Positions 1 through 12,131 of a DNA stretch of 64,000 nucleotides are shown here, one piece after another; positions within the stretch are counted from its first letter, which is position 1; the number at the start of each line of letters is the position of its first letter. Source of the DNA: Sodiomyces alkalinus F11 (taxonomy: Eukaryota > Ascomycota > Sordariomycetes > Glomerellales > Plectosphaerellaceae); contig NW_021167081.1 of the NCBI RefSeq assembly GCF_003711515.1, positions 3,528,483-3,592,482 on the forward strand. The letters run 5' to 3'. A program made the translations under genes and the position numbers. The notes beneath the pieces are model-generated. The model had not been told where the DNA came from, made no database searches, and was given only the letters and a program-made list of their open reading frames with translations.

Positions 1-1730
1 TAGTATAATAGATATGGTCCTTAAGGGGATACTAGCCGACTATATCGCTACTATAGCGGAGGAGTATCGGCTCCTCCTCTTAGAGGGATAGATAGATAAC
101 CGGACTAGGCGAAGTATAAAGATTGTAGTATAAAGAGTTATAAAGGTCGTATGGGTAAGGTAAGCCTATAGCGACACCGCCTTAATACTCTAACTAGATA
201 TTAAAGACGCTTTCGATCCTATCCCTGACTCTCGCCTCCTTAAGGTATTTAAAAGGAAAGACTTCCCCTAATAGCTTATTACCCTAATTAATAGCCTCCT
301 CTAAGACTATATAGCCTAGTTATTACTTAATAGCGAAATAGCTCCCCTATAATACCTCTGCTAGGGTATACTATAAGGCTCCCTAATCTCCCCTATACTC
401 TTTATCCTCTATATCTTTACCCTGTATAAGAAGCTAGAAAGGGTTCTTAAAATAATAGTAGTAGGTTTTACTAATAGTATAGATATTATTACCTTTAGCA
501 GGACGGAGGTATAAACACGGTATAGCCTTACCGCCGCGTAGCGAACTTACTTGGACTAAGAGATAGCGAGCGGATCATAGTTTAAACTAGCTAAGTATAT
601 TTATATCCCCTTTACGAAGTCACGCTAACCCTCCTTTACCCCGCTTCCCCTTAGCGTTATTTTAGTACCAGTAACAGGGGCGATAAGGCTCCTAGGCGTT
701 TAGCTTAATAGGAGACTCGACTTCCGATAATACACTAAAAAGGTAAAAAGCCGATTAGCCACCTAAATATACGCCCTCTTAAGGCTTAGCGCGGTAGCGT
801 AGAGGTATCGCTTGATAGATATAACAAAGGTATACCTTATAGTAATAAGACTAGTAGTTAGCTATTACGCCTTAACCGTTTATAAGATAGGGGGCGGCCC
901 CTAATATAGCCCCGTAGCCGTACTTATAGTGGTATAGAACCGATAGCGCCGACTAATAGCCGGAGCCTATAAAGCCATACCGGCTAGGGTCCTCGAAAAA
1001 ATACCTTTATCCCCCCCTTAACCTATACCTCTTAAGCCTTAGCGCCCGAAAGATCCTTCGCATATAAGAAAAGGTAACCGAAAATAAGATATTAGCCGGA
1101 GTATACACCGCGGCGAAAGCCTTAGCGATACCGAAGCGGTATTATAGGACTTATACTACCCTCGTATAGATAGCCTAGCTTATTACCCTAATAACTTAGG
1201 CCGGAACCTCGCCCCTAAGGAAAGCCCTTATAAGAGTATAGGGTTAAGGCTAGACAGAAGCATAGCGGCCCTATATCTATACCGTAGCGGCACTAAGCTA
1301 CCCCCTAATATAACGCTCCCTTTAGAAATATAAAGGACTTTTTAAGCAATAAAGCTCCGTACTTACCTAGATTAGATTAGAACAACTTGGCCTATAAGCT
1401 TTCCTAGCTGAAGCGAGGGTACCGGAATTCCTAGTAACACGGTACCCTTATAGCAATAGGGGGGTAGAAATAGCAGAGTATATAATACTCTAATACAAGG
1501 ACATAACTAAGGATAAGCGTAAGGAGCTTTACGGTACCGTGGGGAGACTACTCACAACTAAAGGGGATCTATATAACGTACTAGATTATAATACAGAAGC
1601 TAGGGCGGTAGCTAAGTAATTCCTATAACGGAAAAGGGTTAATAATTTCCGCCTCGCCCTTAAAGCCACGGAAGCCTATAAGAACGCGGCGGTACCGTAA
1701 CAGGGAAAAGGTAATATAACGGTCTATTTT
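1..1730 (+). pseudogene. RIP-degraded LINE (Tad1-like) ORF2: RT to C-terminal zinc-binding region
   Basis: Remnant of a non-LTR retrotransposon open at the left window edge. Around 199-225 one frame reads LDIKDAFD, the first catalytic block of LINE reverse transcriptases. Near 380-410 the frame reads a GS-x-ISPILFILYIF block, followed by GFTNSID at about 466-486 where FADD would be expected. At 1360-1720 the frame matches the end of such proteins (FLAEARVPEF, then an AEYIILQYKD stretch that would be a C/H-containing finger before Cys/His codons became Tyr). Stops are TAG/TAA at former Gln/Trp codons. Endonuclease and ORF1 lie outside the window. Assignment to the Tad1 group is by general resemblance only. 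Confidence 0.75.
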
Positions 1731-2400
1731 AGTATTAAATAAGGGCCCTATAAGCCGGGACCCCGGCGGTATCGAAGCGTTATTAGGCTAAATCCCCCCT
1801 TTACTCCTTATTAGTTTTAGTATTACCCCCTTGAGAGGCGGTAATACTACTCTTAATATGCTTAAGGCCCCAGAACTAGTTAGCTATACTATTACCGCGG
1901 AGGCGCCGTAGCGATATTAAAAAGGGACTACGTATATAACAGTCTATTAGAACGCCTATTATACCCTTTAGGAGATAAATCCGGCGGAGAATATCTTATA
2001 AAACCACCTCTACCGATAAGGTGCCGCCACGGCCGTAACTGGAAGGCAGCGCCCGAGCGACAGCCTATCTAAAGGATAAAGCCGCTATCTTTAGACGCTC
2101 CTTAGCCTCTAGGTTATTAGTACGGCGTTACCGAGATATCGAAGGGAGACTATTTACCGGAATAATACTACCGTTACTAGTAGTCTTTACTAATAGGTAG
2201 AGAGCGTGAATATCTATAAGACGTTATTACTGCTTCTTAGTAGCGGGGGGGGGACTTATTAACTAGTTAGACTACCTTAATATACCGGTAGTACCTTAAT
2301 AGTATAAAGACGACTTATATCCTTACACGGGCGTTAACTATTAGCGTATTAAAAACACGTAGCACTACTACCAATAGTATTAGTATAAGCTTCGATATTA
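1731..2400. other. RIP-mutated DNA, no recognised gene
   Basis: Directly follows the LINE frame and precedes the target duplication of the next element. It is strongly CA/TG-depleted with many TAG/TAA. It could be LINE 3' sequence or older repeat. Together with 9628-10003 it is the site split by the gypsy insertion. Confidence 0.6.
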
Positions 2401-2405
2401 TTTAG

Positions 2406-2619
2406 TATTACGGGTTAACCCCGATATAAGAATCCGGCTATACTCCGGATCTTCCTGACTGCGCGCTTAGTTAGCGTATCTATATCTCTAAGTTATCGCT
2501 ACCTTATAGTTAGCCTAGCACTATAGACTTTTCTCGTTTTTCCTTTTTCCCTCCTTAGTTCTAGATAATCTATTATTACGACCTCACTTAGTGCTATAAC
2601 CTATAACTAGTCGTTTATA
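2406..2619 (+). repeat. 5' LTR of chromovirus 1
   Basis: Starts TATTACGGGTTAACCCC and ends TCGTTTATA. It matches 9409-9622 over its whole length with scattered substitutions, many of transition type. Equal length in both copies (214 bp) supports the boundaries. Confidence 0.92.
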
Positions 2620-3179
2620 TATCTAGAACTTAGCGACGCTTACACGCTACGCTAGCGATAGATTAGAATCCTAACGCTACCATCTAGCGACCTATTAGAA
2701 TTAAATAGGTCGCGGAGTAGACGAATTAACGGTTTAAAGAAAACGACTAAGCCCTAAACGTAAGGCTAAGTTCTCTCTAGAAATAATATACCAATATTAA
2801 CGTAAGGCTTGCTCTAATATAAGAATATTACTGGGAAATACGCTAGTTTATAGACCGATAACGCGCGAGAGAAGAAGCTAACGAGCGATAACGCCTATTA
2901 GTCGAATAGCTTATAGCCCGGCTCCTAGGATCGCTTACTCCGTAAAACCTAATACCGCCTAACTTAAGTATTCCGGCTCTTTTATAGACTCCGATAATCC
3001 TTACGCTAGTAGAATCTACCCTATTACCGGTTTTACTATTAGCGCTATAGCCGATAATCATAGCGGCCGCCCTAACCTTAACGGCGGTACCCTATAAGAC
3101 TATTAATAGCCCTACGAAGTTCTAGGGAAGCGAGTATACTATAGCGCGTAGGCCTACGCGATACGGTAGAAACTTATAA

Positions 3180-3830
3180 TCGACAACGATTTATTCTAGA
3201 ATAATATATTAGCTTAGTACACGATCTATAATTACTTAGGGCCTAAAGTATAATAAGTTATATTAGCCTTTTATAAAAGCGACGGACCGGGTAAGCTTAT
3301 AGACCCTGATAACTTTATAGCGTATCTTAATCGTACTTACCTTAACCCTATAGAATAATCGCGAGCTGCCTAAGCCTTATATATAATTCGTTAACTCTCC
3401 GATAAGTTATTTACCGCCTTCCTGCCTTATTTTAAAAGATAAATCGCCTTTACGGGCGGTAGTAAATAGGAAGCTACTATATAGATTTTATTCCTTAAAC
3501 GAGCGATTACCTTATAACTTAGGGATAAGCTTATCTCCGCCCGTATCCCTATTAATTATTATACTATATAGGTTAACGGCGTATAAGAGATGGCCGGGAA
3601 ACTCGAAGGTTATTAGTTTAAACGGAATTACGATAAATAAGCTTATTACTATATAACTATAAAGAAGGATACCGACGGCGATACGAAGATAAGCGGAGTA
3701 AACCGTGTTAGTAACGGGAAGGCAAAGTAAGAGACTCGGACGTGCTATAACTATAATAAAAAGGGGTATATTACACGGAACTATAAAAAGCTAAACGAAA
3801 ACTAAGATGTAGTCCGGAAGGTTAAAAAGA
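3180..3830 (+). pseudogene. gag relic of chromovirus 1 with CCHC zinc knuckle
   Basis: The + frame gives a capsid-like stretch (about 3230-3560) followed by a basic region and a nucleocapsid knuckle at 3743-3784 reading C-Y-N-Y-N-K-K-G-Y-I-T-R-N-Y. In retroelement Gag the pattern is C-x2-C-x4-H-x4-C. Exactly the second Cys, the His and the last Cys are Tyr here, each one TpG-to-TpA or CpA-to-TpA step away. Gag forms the particle and binds the element RNA. The start codon cannot be fixed. Confidence 0.8.
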
Positions 3831-3959
3831 CTCGCGCAAAGGATCGCGATAAGAGCGGGGATAAGTTAACTAATAAGGATAACTTAGAAAAAGAATAGCT
3901 TTAATATAAAAATAGGCGTTAAAGCTAATAGCCGCGATATAGCGGGAGTAAGAGGCGTT

Positions 3960-6900
3960 TAAAGTGCGTGTTAGTAATAACCCGGTACTTATAATAGCTA
4001 GAGTAAATAAACTATATATCCTCGTCTTTATTGATACTAGTTACGATTACTATACCGCTATAAGTAAATAGTTTACCTAAAGACTCTAATTACTATTAGT
4101 CGATAAGACGAATCGACTACTAAATAGCTTCTTAGAAGCTACCGGGACTATTAGTAATACGGGGATTACCGTCTATAAGGTTAAGATCGGCGGCTACCCG
4201 TAAAGGATATTCGTATATATAATACCCGGGCTTAATTAAGACGCATTCCTCGGGAAGCCCTAAATAGTATCAAACGATATAATATATTACGCTAAGGATA
4301 AACGGCTTTACTACGGAGTAGCCGGATTAAATATACGACTTTATTATAAAAAGGAACCTACCAGAGTATAAGATACCCGCGACGCTTATTTAATTACTAT
4401 ATCCGTATTTCCGGGTATTATCCGATAATTATACCCGAAAGGCGAAAGAGTCTTAGTCTAAGGCGTAAGCTTAAGGGATATTAAAAAAGTGCTATATAAA
4501 AAGTAACTAATAGACCCGAAAGACTTTATACATAAAAAGCTATTATAAGAGTTTAGCGACTTATTTACGCCTAATAAGGCTAATTAATTACCGCTATACC
4601 GACTAGGAGTCGACGATAAGGTAAACCTTATACCCGGAAGCGACGGTAAGGAATTATCGCTCCTTTAAAGGCCGCTTCATAATATATTAAGGGAAGAACT
4701 CTTAGTATTACGGAAAATACTTATTAACCTAATAGATAAGGGATTTATCCGTGTTAGTAGTTTAGAGGCCGCGGCTTTTATCCTCTTTATAAGGAAGCTA
4801 GGCAGAGGGCTTAATTCTTATTATAACTATTAAGCGTTAAACGCGATTACTAAGTAAGACTATTACTTACTCCCTTTAATCGCCGAGATACTATAGAACC
4901 TAAGCTAAGCGAAATAGTTTATAAAGCTTAACGTAGTCGCTACCTTCTATAAGATTAGGATAACCCTAGGATATAAATATAAGACTATATTCCGAACTGG
5001 GTTCAGGCTTTTTAAATAGCTTATTTACCTATTTAGCCTAAGTAAAGCCCCCGCGACTTTTTAGTAATATATTAATAAGACGCTTTAGCGTTTCCTAGAC
5101 GACTTTATTACCGCTTATATCGATAATATCCTAGATTACTCTAATAGAAGTTAAGCCGACTATAAGGCGAAGGAAAAGTAAGTACTCCGCGCGCTCGCGG
5201 ATATAGGCCTTAACCCAGATCCGTCGAAGTGAGAATTTAGCATAAAGATAGTAAAGTATCTAGAATTTATAATTATTACGGGAAAAGGCGTGTCTTACGA
5301 CCTAAAGAAGTTACGAGCTATCCGTGAGTAGGAAACGCTTATAACGGGTAAGGGCGTGCGAAGCTTCCTAGGGTTTATAAATTATTACCGGACTTTTATT
5401 AAGGACTTTTCGGGGATCTTTACTATGGTAATAGTATGTAGTAAGAAAGACTAGGCCTTTTAATAAGGTCCTCAAGAAAAAAGGGCCTTTCGCGAGCTAA
5501 AGGCGAGGTTTTAAGGACTAATCCTATAATAGTAGGACTTAGTAAATACGATATCTATCGAAACGGATTATTTAGGGTTTACCCTTAGGGGTAGCGTAAT
5601 ATAAGAAGATATAGACGGAAATCGGTATATAGTTATATACTACTCTTATAAACTTAATAGGGTAGAATATAACTACTTAATCTATAATAAGGAAATACTA
5701 GCGATTATAAATTATATAGCAATATAGCGGACCGAGCTTATTAGCTATAGGTAATTGATAGTCCTCTCCGATTATAAGGCCTTTAAGTATTTTGTAATAA
5801 AGCGAACGCTTACTAAACGATAAAGCCGATAGGCTAATAAGGTTATATAGTTTAACTTTATACTTAAGTATGGGAAGGAAGAGGATAACGCGATAGTAAA
5901 TGCCTTCTTATGTTAATAGTAAGATAAGCCCTAAGATATAATAGACGAATAAGAGTAATCTTATTATATTTAATTAATTCCCGATACCGTAATTCTACTT
6001 AGCATTCGCTATGTTAATAGTAGTTAAATAATCGTTAAGGCGGATTAAGAGCTATAGCGATTATAGGATAAGACGTTTATAACCGATAAATAGTATTAAG
6101 GAGCCTTATCTGCGGTTATTACAGAAGAATAGTAGTTTTTATTATTATTAGAATTAAAGCTATAAATAGCTAAGTATTTTATCTTTATTACTGGGTTATT
6201 ACTATGCCGTGACCGAATTTAGGTGCCCGGGTCTACTAAAGGGTTAATATTATAAAGGAGGATTATCTAGTTAATTCACGACTTAGTAATCGGAGGATAA
6301 CCCGGATATAAAAACACTATCGCCTTAGTAGCATGTTGCTTTTTCTAGCTAAGGATAAATAAGGATATCCCATAATTCGTCCGGAACTATAATATCTACG
6401 GAAACGGGTATATATAAAGGAACGCGAAATAAGGCCTTTTATGCCCCCTCCTAGTACTAGAACGAATACGGAGTAACTTATCGATAGACTTTATAACGGA
6501 CTTACTACTAGCCGGCGAGAAGAAGGCATATTACCTCTAGGTTAGTATAGATCGCCTAACTAAAGCTATAACGATTAAAGCGATAAAAATAATAAAAGCC
6601 GAAGCCTACGCGGAATAATTCTTATACAATTACTTCTAGTTTTATAGAATACTTAGGTCGATTATTAATAACTAAGGTTCGAACTAGATAAATAGGTTTT
6701 AAAAGTATTTTTATAAGCTCGCACGAATATCGCAAAGGCTTAGTATAGTATATTACCCCTAGACTAATCGAGTAATAAAGCGTATAAACTAAGAAGTAGA
6801 AGCCTATTTATAAGCTTTTATATATTACGCCTAAGACGACTAGGATTACCTATTACCCGCGGTATAACTAGCCCTAAATAACCGCGACAGCTTTTTAACG

Positions 6901-7545
6901 GGGTTTAGTCCTTTCTTCTTAGAATATAGCTATTATGTTAACCCGATCTAAATAACCGAGGAGCCCCTTATAAAACCTAGAGTATTAGCGGCCTATAACC
7001 TACTATAACACTTGTAGAAAACGACTAAGTTTACTTAAGCCGCGATTATATCGATATAGCTCCGGAATAAGGAGTCTGCTAATTAAGATTATATACCGGC
7101 TAAACGTTTTAACGTTAATAACTTAGTCTAGCTATTATTAGCGAATTACTCGACTCCGCGATTATCCTATAAGCTTAATTAGCTTTACCGTAATTACCGA
7201 GTTATAAAGGTAATTAGCCTATATATAATTAAGCTCGCTATATTATTATAAATCTACCCTTAATTCTACGTAGACTTATTACGTCGTGTAGGCGATAACC
7301 CCTTTCCGGAATAAATAGTAGATAACCCTTAACCACCGCGTATTTAAGAAGTAACCGATAGTAAAGAATAGGAAGTCGAGGAAATCCTTTATACGAGGAT
7401 AAAGAGGCGAGGTAAGGGATTAAGACGTAAGGTAGTAGTGCGATAGGTAGGATATTATAAGCCTATATAGGAACTACTAGAACTATTAGCGTAAGCACGG
7501 GCACTTAACGAGTTTAAAAGGAAATTCGGCTTAGTAATAACGAAT
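3960..7545 (+). pseudogene. pol relic of chromovirus 1: PR-RT-RNase H-IN-chromodomain
   Basis: Protease: VFIDTS near 4027-4044, with DTG changed to DTS. Reverse transcriptase at about 4590-5300: GFIRVS, KLNVVATFYKIRI, a FRTGF...LIYLFSLSKAPATF block, and YIDN at 5116-5127 in place of the catalytic YIDD. RNase H follows to about 5930 (YSYKLNRVEYNY, with QYD lost). Integrase runs about 6130-7300, including a DFITDLL segment and VSIDRLTKAITI. A chromodomain at about 7375-7530 reads EEILYTRIKRRGKGLRRK, followed by V-x-WVGY-x-PIWELL with W read as stop. Chromodomains direct insertion to heterochromatin in chromoviruses (established knowledge). All catalytic losses fit RIP. Confidence 0.88.
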
Positions 7546-7559
7546 AATAGCCTGTTAGA

Positions 7560-9408
7560 TACCTTCGCGCTATTATAATATAGGAGCCGATATATAAGCG
7601 ATCGTATCACGATAATCAGAAAGGAGTAAGAGTTAGATTTAGTTTAGGCCGGATAGGCCCCGCGCCTTAGCCACGCTTAATATAAGCCTAGATTAATATC
7701 CTCGGCCATAAAACTGCTATCCTCGAGATTATCGATTTCCGTAAAAGTCTTACCTTTATCGCCCCGCTATAGGTTAGAGTCTATCTCCTTAACTTTATTA
7801 TTATCTTTATTATCGTTATTTTCGGGGATTATAACCGTACTAGTAATAGTTATACCCGTAGGCGTAAAAGCCTGCCTATACTCCGTGTATTATTAGAGTT
7901 CGGAAATCATAATATTAGCGCGACCCAGTATAAGTATCTCCCTAAATAGCTAAGTATACTCCTTTAGCTCTATAAGACTAAGGCGCCTAAAGTCTTTATC
8001 CGATAATATTAACCCTAATAAAGGAGCGGGAGTAATAGGATAAGTATTCTTTTCTGCTATAATATTAGGAGGGATTAGGTCTAAAACTTTTACCTCGCCT
8101 ATAACCTTATAAGGAGGAGATAAGGCTAGTTATTCCGCCCTAAGAATAACCTCCTCCGGAGACGATACGTTTAGTCCCGATACTATCTTTTCTACGACCT
8201 TTAGGGGAGGAGAAAAGACTAGCATAACTATCTTATTAGTAATATTTATTACCAGAGGAAGTAAGGCTAGTTTAGTCACCTTATTAATAACCTTAGGAAA
8301 AGGCAGCGAGGCTAACTATAATACTACCTCTTTTTAGACCTCCTAAGGAGGAGAAGGGGCTAACGCGATTAGTATACTAGGAGCCTCTACGGGATATATA
8401 GCTATAGGTAATATCGCCGTTATCGCTTCCTTAGCTATAAGAGTATCCTAAAACGCCGCGTAGGCGTTAAGATACGGTTCTTAATCCTAGAAGAAGGGTT
8501 AGCGATACGGTTATAACCTTAAAGGGGGAGGAGGTTTTATAGGGGCGTTCTTATTATCGTTACTAATAAGGGTAACCGTTATAAATGACCTTTACACGTA
8601 GCTTTTAAGGTATACTGGGAGAGGAGTATACCGGTATATCTATATAGAGTATATATAGTATTTCTTCCCCCGATTAATCTAGCTACGATAAAGACATTTA
8701 TACTTCTTATCGGTAATATCGCGTGTATAAGGGAGGTATAGCTTAGTATAAATACTACTAAAAGGGTATTTAGGAGGCCGACTACCAGCCGATTTCTTCT
8801 TCTTAGGGGGCGGTAATAGCGTTAACGCGAACTATTATACGGTTAGTATCGCCTTAAGGCGTAAGAGTATCATACCTATATCGTTATTAGCGGCGTGCTT
8901 ACTATTATTATTACTTCTATTATTACCAGGGGCTAGTATTATCTATAAAACGATAAGTTAGAGGAGGGTTCTTTACGAAAGGATCATGGGCGAGAAACGG
9001 CTTACCTTACACGGGGAGCTCTTAAACTAACCGAGTATTACCAAATACTATCTAAGAATAGGGGAGTTAGGAGAGTCGTTACTATAAGGAAGTATGAGTA
9101 TATACGGAACTACGGTTATTATTATTATTCTTATTAAAGGTAGGGAGAAGAATAAAGGAAGAGGAAGCCTATAAGGAAAATAAGGAAGCTATATCTATAA
9201 ATAAGATCTACACGAGGGAGGCCTATATTACTATTTCAGGCACGTGTATGAAGGTTAGCTAGCGACTTAAGATTTCTTTAATATTAAGGTAAGGGCGAGG
9301 TAAAATAAAGGAACGCGACTATTCCTTTATTACCGCGATATAAGGGGGAGCCGAACCACGATAAGAACGCGCGGTTATATAACCCCCGGAGAGAGAGGGA
9401 GGGGATAG
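7560..9408 (-). pseudogene. Post-pol region of chromovirus 1 with antisense frame of unknown function
   Basis: 1.85 kb lie between the chromodomain and the 3' LTR, where most gypsy elements have a short untranslated tract. On the minus strand, from about 8820 down to 8590, a frame reads PPPKKKKSAG, then a stretch with many Tyr codons that could be RIP-altered Cys (for example KCLYRS and KKYYIYSI). Interruptions are TAG/TAA only. The family is not recognised. A cysteine-rich protein is an inference from the Tyr pattern, and length and start are unknown. Confidence 0.4.
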
Positions 9409-9622
9409 TATTACGGGTTAACCCCGATATAAGGATCCGGCTATACTTCGGATTTTCCTGACTACGCGCTTAGTTAATAGACCTATATCGCTAAGTTATC
9501 GCTAGCTTATAGCTAGCCTAGCGCTATAGACTTTTCTCCTTTTTCCTTTTTCCCTCCTTAGTTCTAGATACTCTATTATTACGACTTTACTTAGTGCTAT
9601 AACCTGTGACTAGTCGTTTATA
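9409..9622 (+). repeat. 3' LTR of chromovirus 1
   Basis: 214-bp copy of 2406-2619, followed directly by the tttag target duplication at 9623-9627. It retains one CTGTGAC where the 5' copy has CTATAAC, showing that RIP hit the two LTRs unequally. Confidence 0.92.
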
Positions 9623-9627
9623 TTTAG

Positions 9628-10003
9628 GTAGGTTCCTAGGCGCTTATTATAGCATAAGTAACTACTATATATTAGCCGCTACGATACTACTTCGGTACTA
9701 TTAGGGTATATATATAGTATAACACGAATAATACCTTTGTTATAGGGACGATTATTATTACTAGGAGAAGGTATTTATAGCTATTAGTATACTACTATCA
9801 CGGTGCTACCACGATATAAAGATACTTATATTACGATAATATTTACGGTTAATTTTATAATTATTATTACTATTACTATTATACTACCTAGTTAACCCCG
9901 CGTTACTATAATACCACCTATAAACTATAGACTATATACTAGAATTGAAGGGGAAAATTATAAATTAAGAATAAAGAACTAGAAGTTACTATTAGTTAGT
10001 ACG
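9628..10003. other. RIP-mutated DNA, no recognised gene
   Basis: AT-rich tract with several short ATT/ACT repeats and no long frame. It continues the sequence interrupted by chromovirus 1 and ends at a solo LTR. Confidence 0.6.
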
Positions 10004-10278
10004 TGTCGCACGTCAAAATAGCACTTTTATAATTAACTTTATAGAGCAGAAGTCTCGCGTGTGAGTATTATATCAAGTTATAGCTATATAAGTCTCTTAT
10101 GCCCTTAATTTAGGTAGTAAAGACGCTATTATAGGTACTATATCTTTTAGATCCTATCTATTCTTTTCCGGTATCCTCCCTTATGATATCCTAATACCTA
10201 ACATCCCCGAGGTCCGAAGCCCTTAGTCAGGCATAGATCCCCTCGGGACTATAACGTGGTCCGTGTGCCTATACGATA
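10004..10278 (+). repeat. Solo LTR, family B
   Basis: 275 bp starting TGTCGCACGTC and ending CTATACGATA (a RIP form of CGACA). It matches the LTR at 41500-41774 (also 275 bp), the copy at 40655-40928, and the reverse copy at 11475-11727. Flanks are gtacg (9999-10003) and gtgcg (10279-10283): a 5-bp target duplication differing by one TpG-to-TpA step. No internal sequence adjoins it, so it formed by LTR-LTR recombination. Confidence 0.85.
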
Positions 10279-10283
10279 GTGCG

Positions 10284-10881
10284 GTGCTATAATAGTAGGC
10301 CTATAAGACCGTAAGCGGGAACGTAATAGAGAATACCTATAATAAGCTCTATAGCGTTATAGGAAGGAAAAGAGGAAAGGAGGAGTACCTTACCCTTTAT
10401 TATCTACTATTTTTACGGGCATAGGCGGAGCCCTGCCTTTCCTGCCTGCCGCTGGATATAGTAGCCCCCCCCCCCCTAAGGGAGGCAGGAACGCCTAGCC
10501 TACCTTTTCTCTTTCTTAATTAAATAGAAGGAATAATAGGCACGGTCCCCGGGGACGTAAGGAGGCCGAAGATAGTATCCAGCGGCTACTACACGGCGGA
10601 AACGCCGTAGCACCCTTTTAGCCCCCGCCCCCTTACTAACGACCGGCCTAGGCTAACCCGAACTATAGCTTATTACCCTTCCCGTTAGCTACTAGCCTAA
10701 AGGTATAATCCAGATATATAAAAGGGATAAACCGGGGCTATATTAGCCCCGTAACGGTATTACTCTAACTAAGGATAAGTATAGAGGTTTTCCCTAGGAT
10801 CCCGGGTTTTCCCCTTTATAACTCCCCGAGAAGGACCGTATAGTCTAAGCTAGACTCCTATAGATTAGATAGAATAGCGGA

Positions 10882-10882
<1 letters not shown>
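10284..10882. other. RIP-mutated DNA with C12 run and short inverted repeat
   Basis: No gene is recognised. Visible structure includes a run of 12 C at 10465-10476 and an 11-bp inverted repeat GCCGCTGGATA at 10448-10458 with TATCCAGCGGC at 10576-10586. Confidence 0.6.
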
Positions 10883-10977
<95 letters not shown>

Positions 10978-10987
10978 NNNNNNNNNN

Positions 10988-11082
<95 letters not shown>
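10883..11082. repeat. (TAA)n trinucleotide microsatellite with embedded gap
   Basis: An uninterrupted ATA/TAA tract on both sides of ten Ns. True length is unknown because the assembly stops inside it. It abuts and truncates the copia family B fragment to its right. Confidence 0.98.
10978..10987. other. Assembly gap (10 N)
   Basis: Ten N bases inside the trinucleotide repeat. This is a conventional placeholder, so the actual distance across may be longer and may hide more than repeat. Confidence 0.99.
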
Positions 11083-11084
<2 letters not shown>

Positions 11085-11474
11085 CTTGTAGGCGTGTTAG
11101 TTAGTATAGCAAGGACTCTTTGAGGTTATATGCATTAACACGAAGGATATAATCGTAGATGGATTAATTAATGTATTATCGGAGGCGGGGACTAAACGAC
11201 TATAATAACAGCTTAATTTAACAGATTAAAAGGCTAGTATCGAGTAGTTGAAATACTTAGATAAAGAGATTAAGCCCGCTAAAGCCATGGCTATAGTAGC
11301 GACGATAATAGCCCCCGGAGGCGTGGTAGATCCGATACATATAGATCTCTTTTATCAGAGCGTTTTTCCACTGACTATTATTTTTATAATAGAAAAGGTT
11401 ACGAGTTTTTAGTTAAAACCAAAGCCTCTAATTAGTTAGTTAAACTAGAAGGACCCACCTTAACTAAGGGGTTA
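11083..11474 (-). pseudogene. 5' internal region of family B copia-like element, truncated
   Basis: Reading the minus strand from 11474 downward, the sequence follows the + strand of 41775-42240 closely. Shared blocks include a TTAGTTAAGGTGGGTC block beside the LTR and a TTAATCTCTTTAT block. It is therefore the leader and start of gag of the same element family, cut off by the (TAA)n tract. No intact frame remains. Confidence 0.75.
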
Positions 11475-11727
11475 TGTTATATAGGTATAGACTATGCCTG
11501 ACTAAGGGCTCTCGATATCGGGGATTAGGATATAATAAGGGTGGATATCAGGAATGACCGGATAGGATCCAAATAATATAGTATCTATAATAAGAGTCTA
11601 CACAACCTAAATTAAGGGTATCAGAGATTTACATAGATATAAATTAATATAATACATATATACGAGATTTCTGCTCTATGAGAATTATTACTATAATTAT
11701 TATATAAGTTGTATTTAACGTGCGACA
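11475..11727 (-). repeat. LTR of family B, reverse orientation
   Basis: On the minus strand it begins TGTCGCACGTT at 11727 and ends TATATAACA at 11475. It is 253 bp, slightly shorter than other copies through small deletions. It keeps internal sequence on one side, so it is the 5' LTR of the truncated minus-strand element. Confidence 0.85.
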
Positions 11728-12131
11728 TTAATTCCCTGCTAAATATAGGCCGCGGCGGTTCTAATACTATAGGATCGGGTCTAGTATAGATAAGGCGATT
11801 AAGACGCTACGGTAGTAACTAGGTTAGACCCTGTAATTACTGGGAAAGGTAATTAATGATAGTTATAAAATTTAACGTAAAAAGCGTGGAAAACGCCTAA
11901 TTAACTTTCGAGCGGATTTTACTATTATGGGTTAAGGTTATACGGTCGGAAAAGAGAAAGTAAAAAAAATTAGTTCGCTGCTAGCAGGGCCTGTTACGGG
12001 CTGTTAATGTTCAGACTATAGTCCGATTAAGATGTTACTATTATCCGAGTATATACACTTCAGTTAGAATAGAGTTAAAATTAAAGGGCTTAATAGTTAA
12101 TTAATTAAGATAATTATATATAATCCTATAA
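11728..12131. other. Unclassified, partly RIP-mutated DNA
   Basis: Nothing recognisable as coding. CA/TG content is somewhat higher than in the flanking elements. Confidence 0.5.

Larger units (their letters stand above)
2406..9622 (+). mobile_element. Complete Ty3/gypsy chromovirus 1 (7.2 kb), RIP-inactivated
   Basis: Two direct repeats of 214 bp bound the element, with a perfect 5-bp target duplication tttag at 2401-2405 and 9623-9627. Both LTRs begin TA and end TA, which are RIP forms of the canonical TG...CA. Internal order is gag with a CCHC knuckle, protease, reverse transcriptase, RNase H, integrase and chromodomain, which is the Ty3/gypsy (Metaviridae) order with the chromovirus mark. 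A further 1.9 kb without sense coding lies before the 3' LTR. Every coding domain is broken by stops of the TAG/TAA type, so it is dead. Insertion was into older repeat DNA. Confidence 0.9.

Noticed and set aside
2843..3061. Short open frames inside repeats (2843-3061 -, 24669-24851 -, 29302-29532 +, 32944-33129 +, 43429-43650 -, 54818-55021 +, 56268-56477 +)
   Set aside because: They lie opposite to or across element coding regions or LTRs, have no recognisable family, and are expected by chance.
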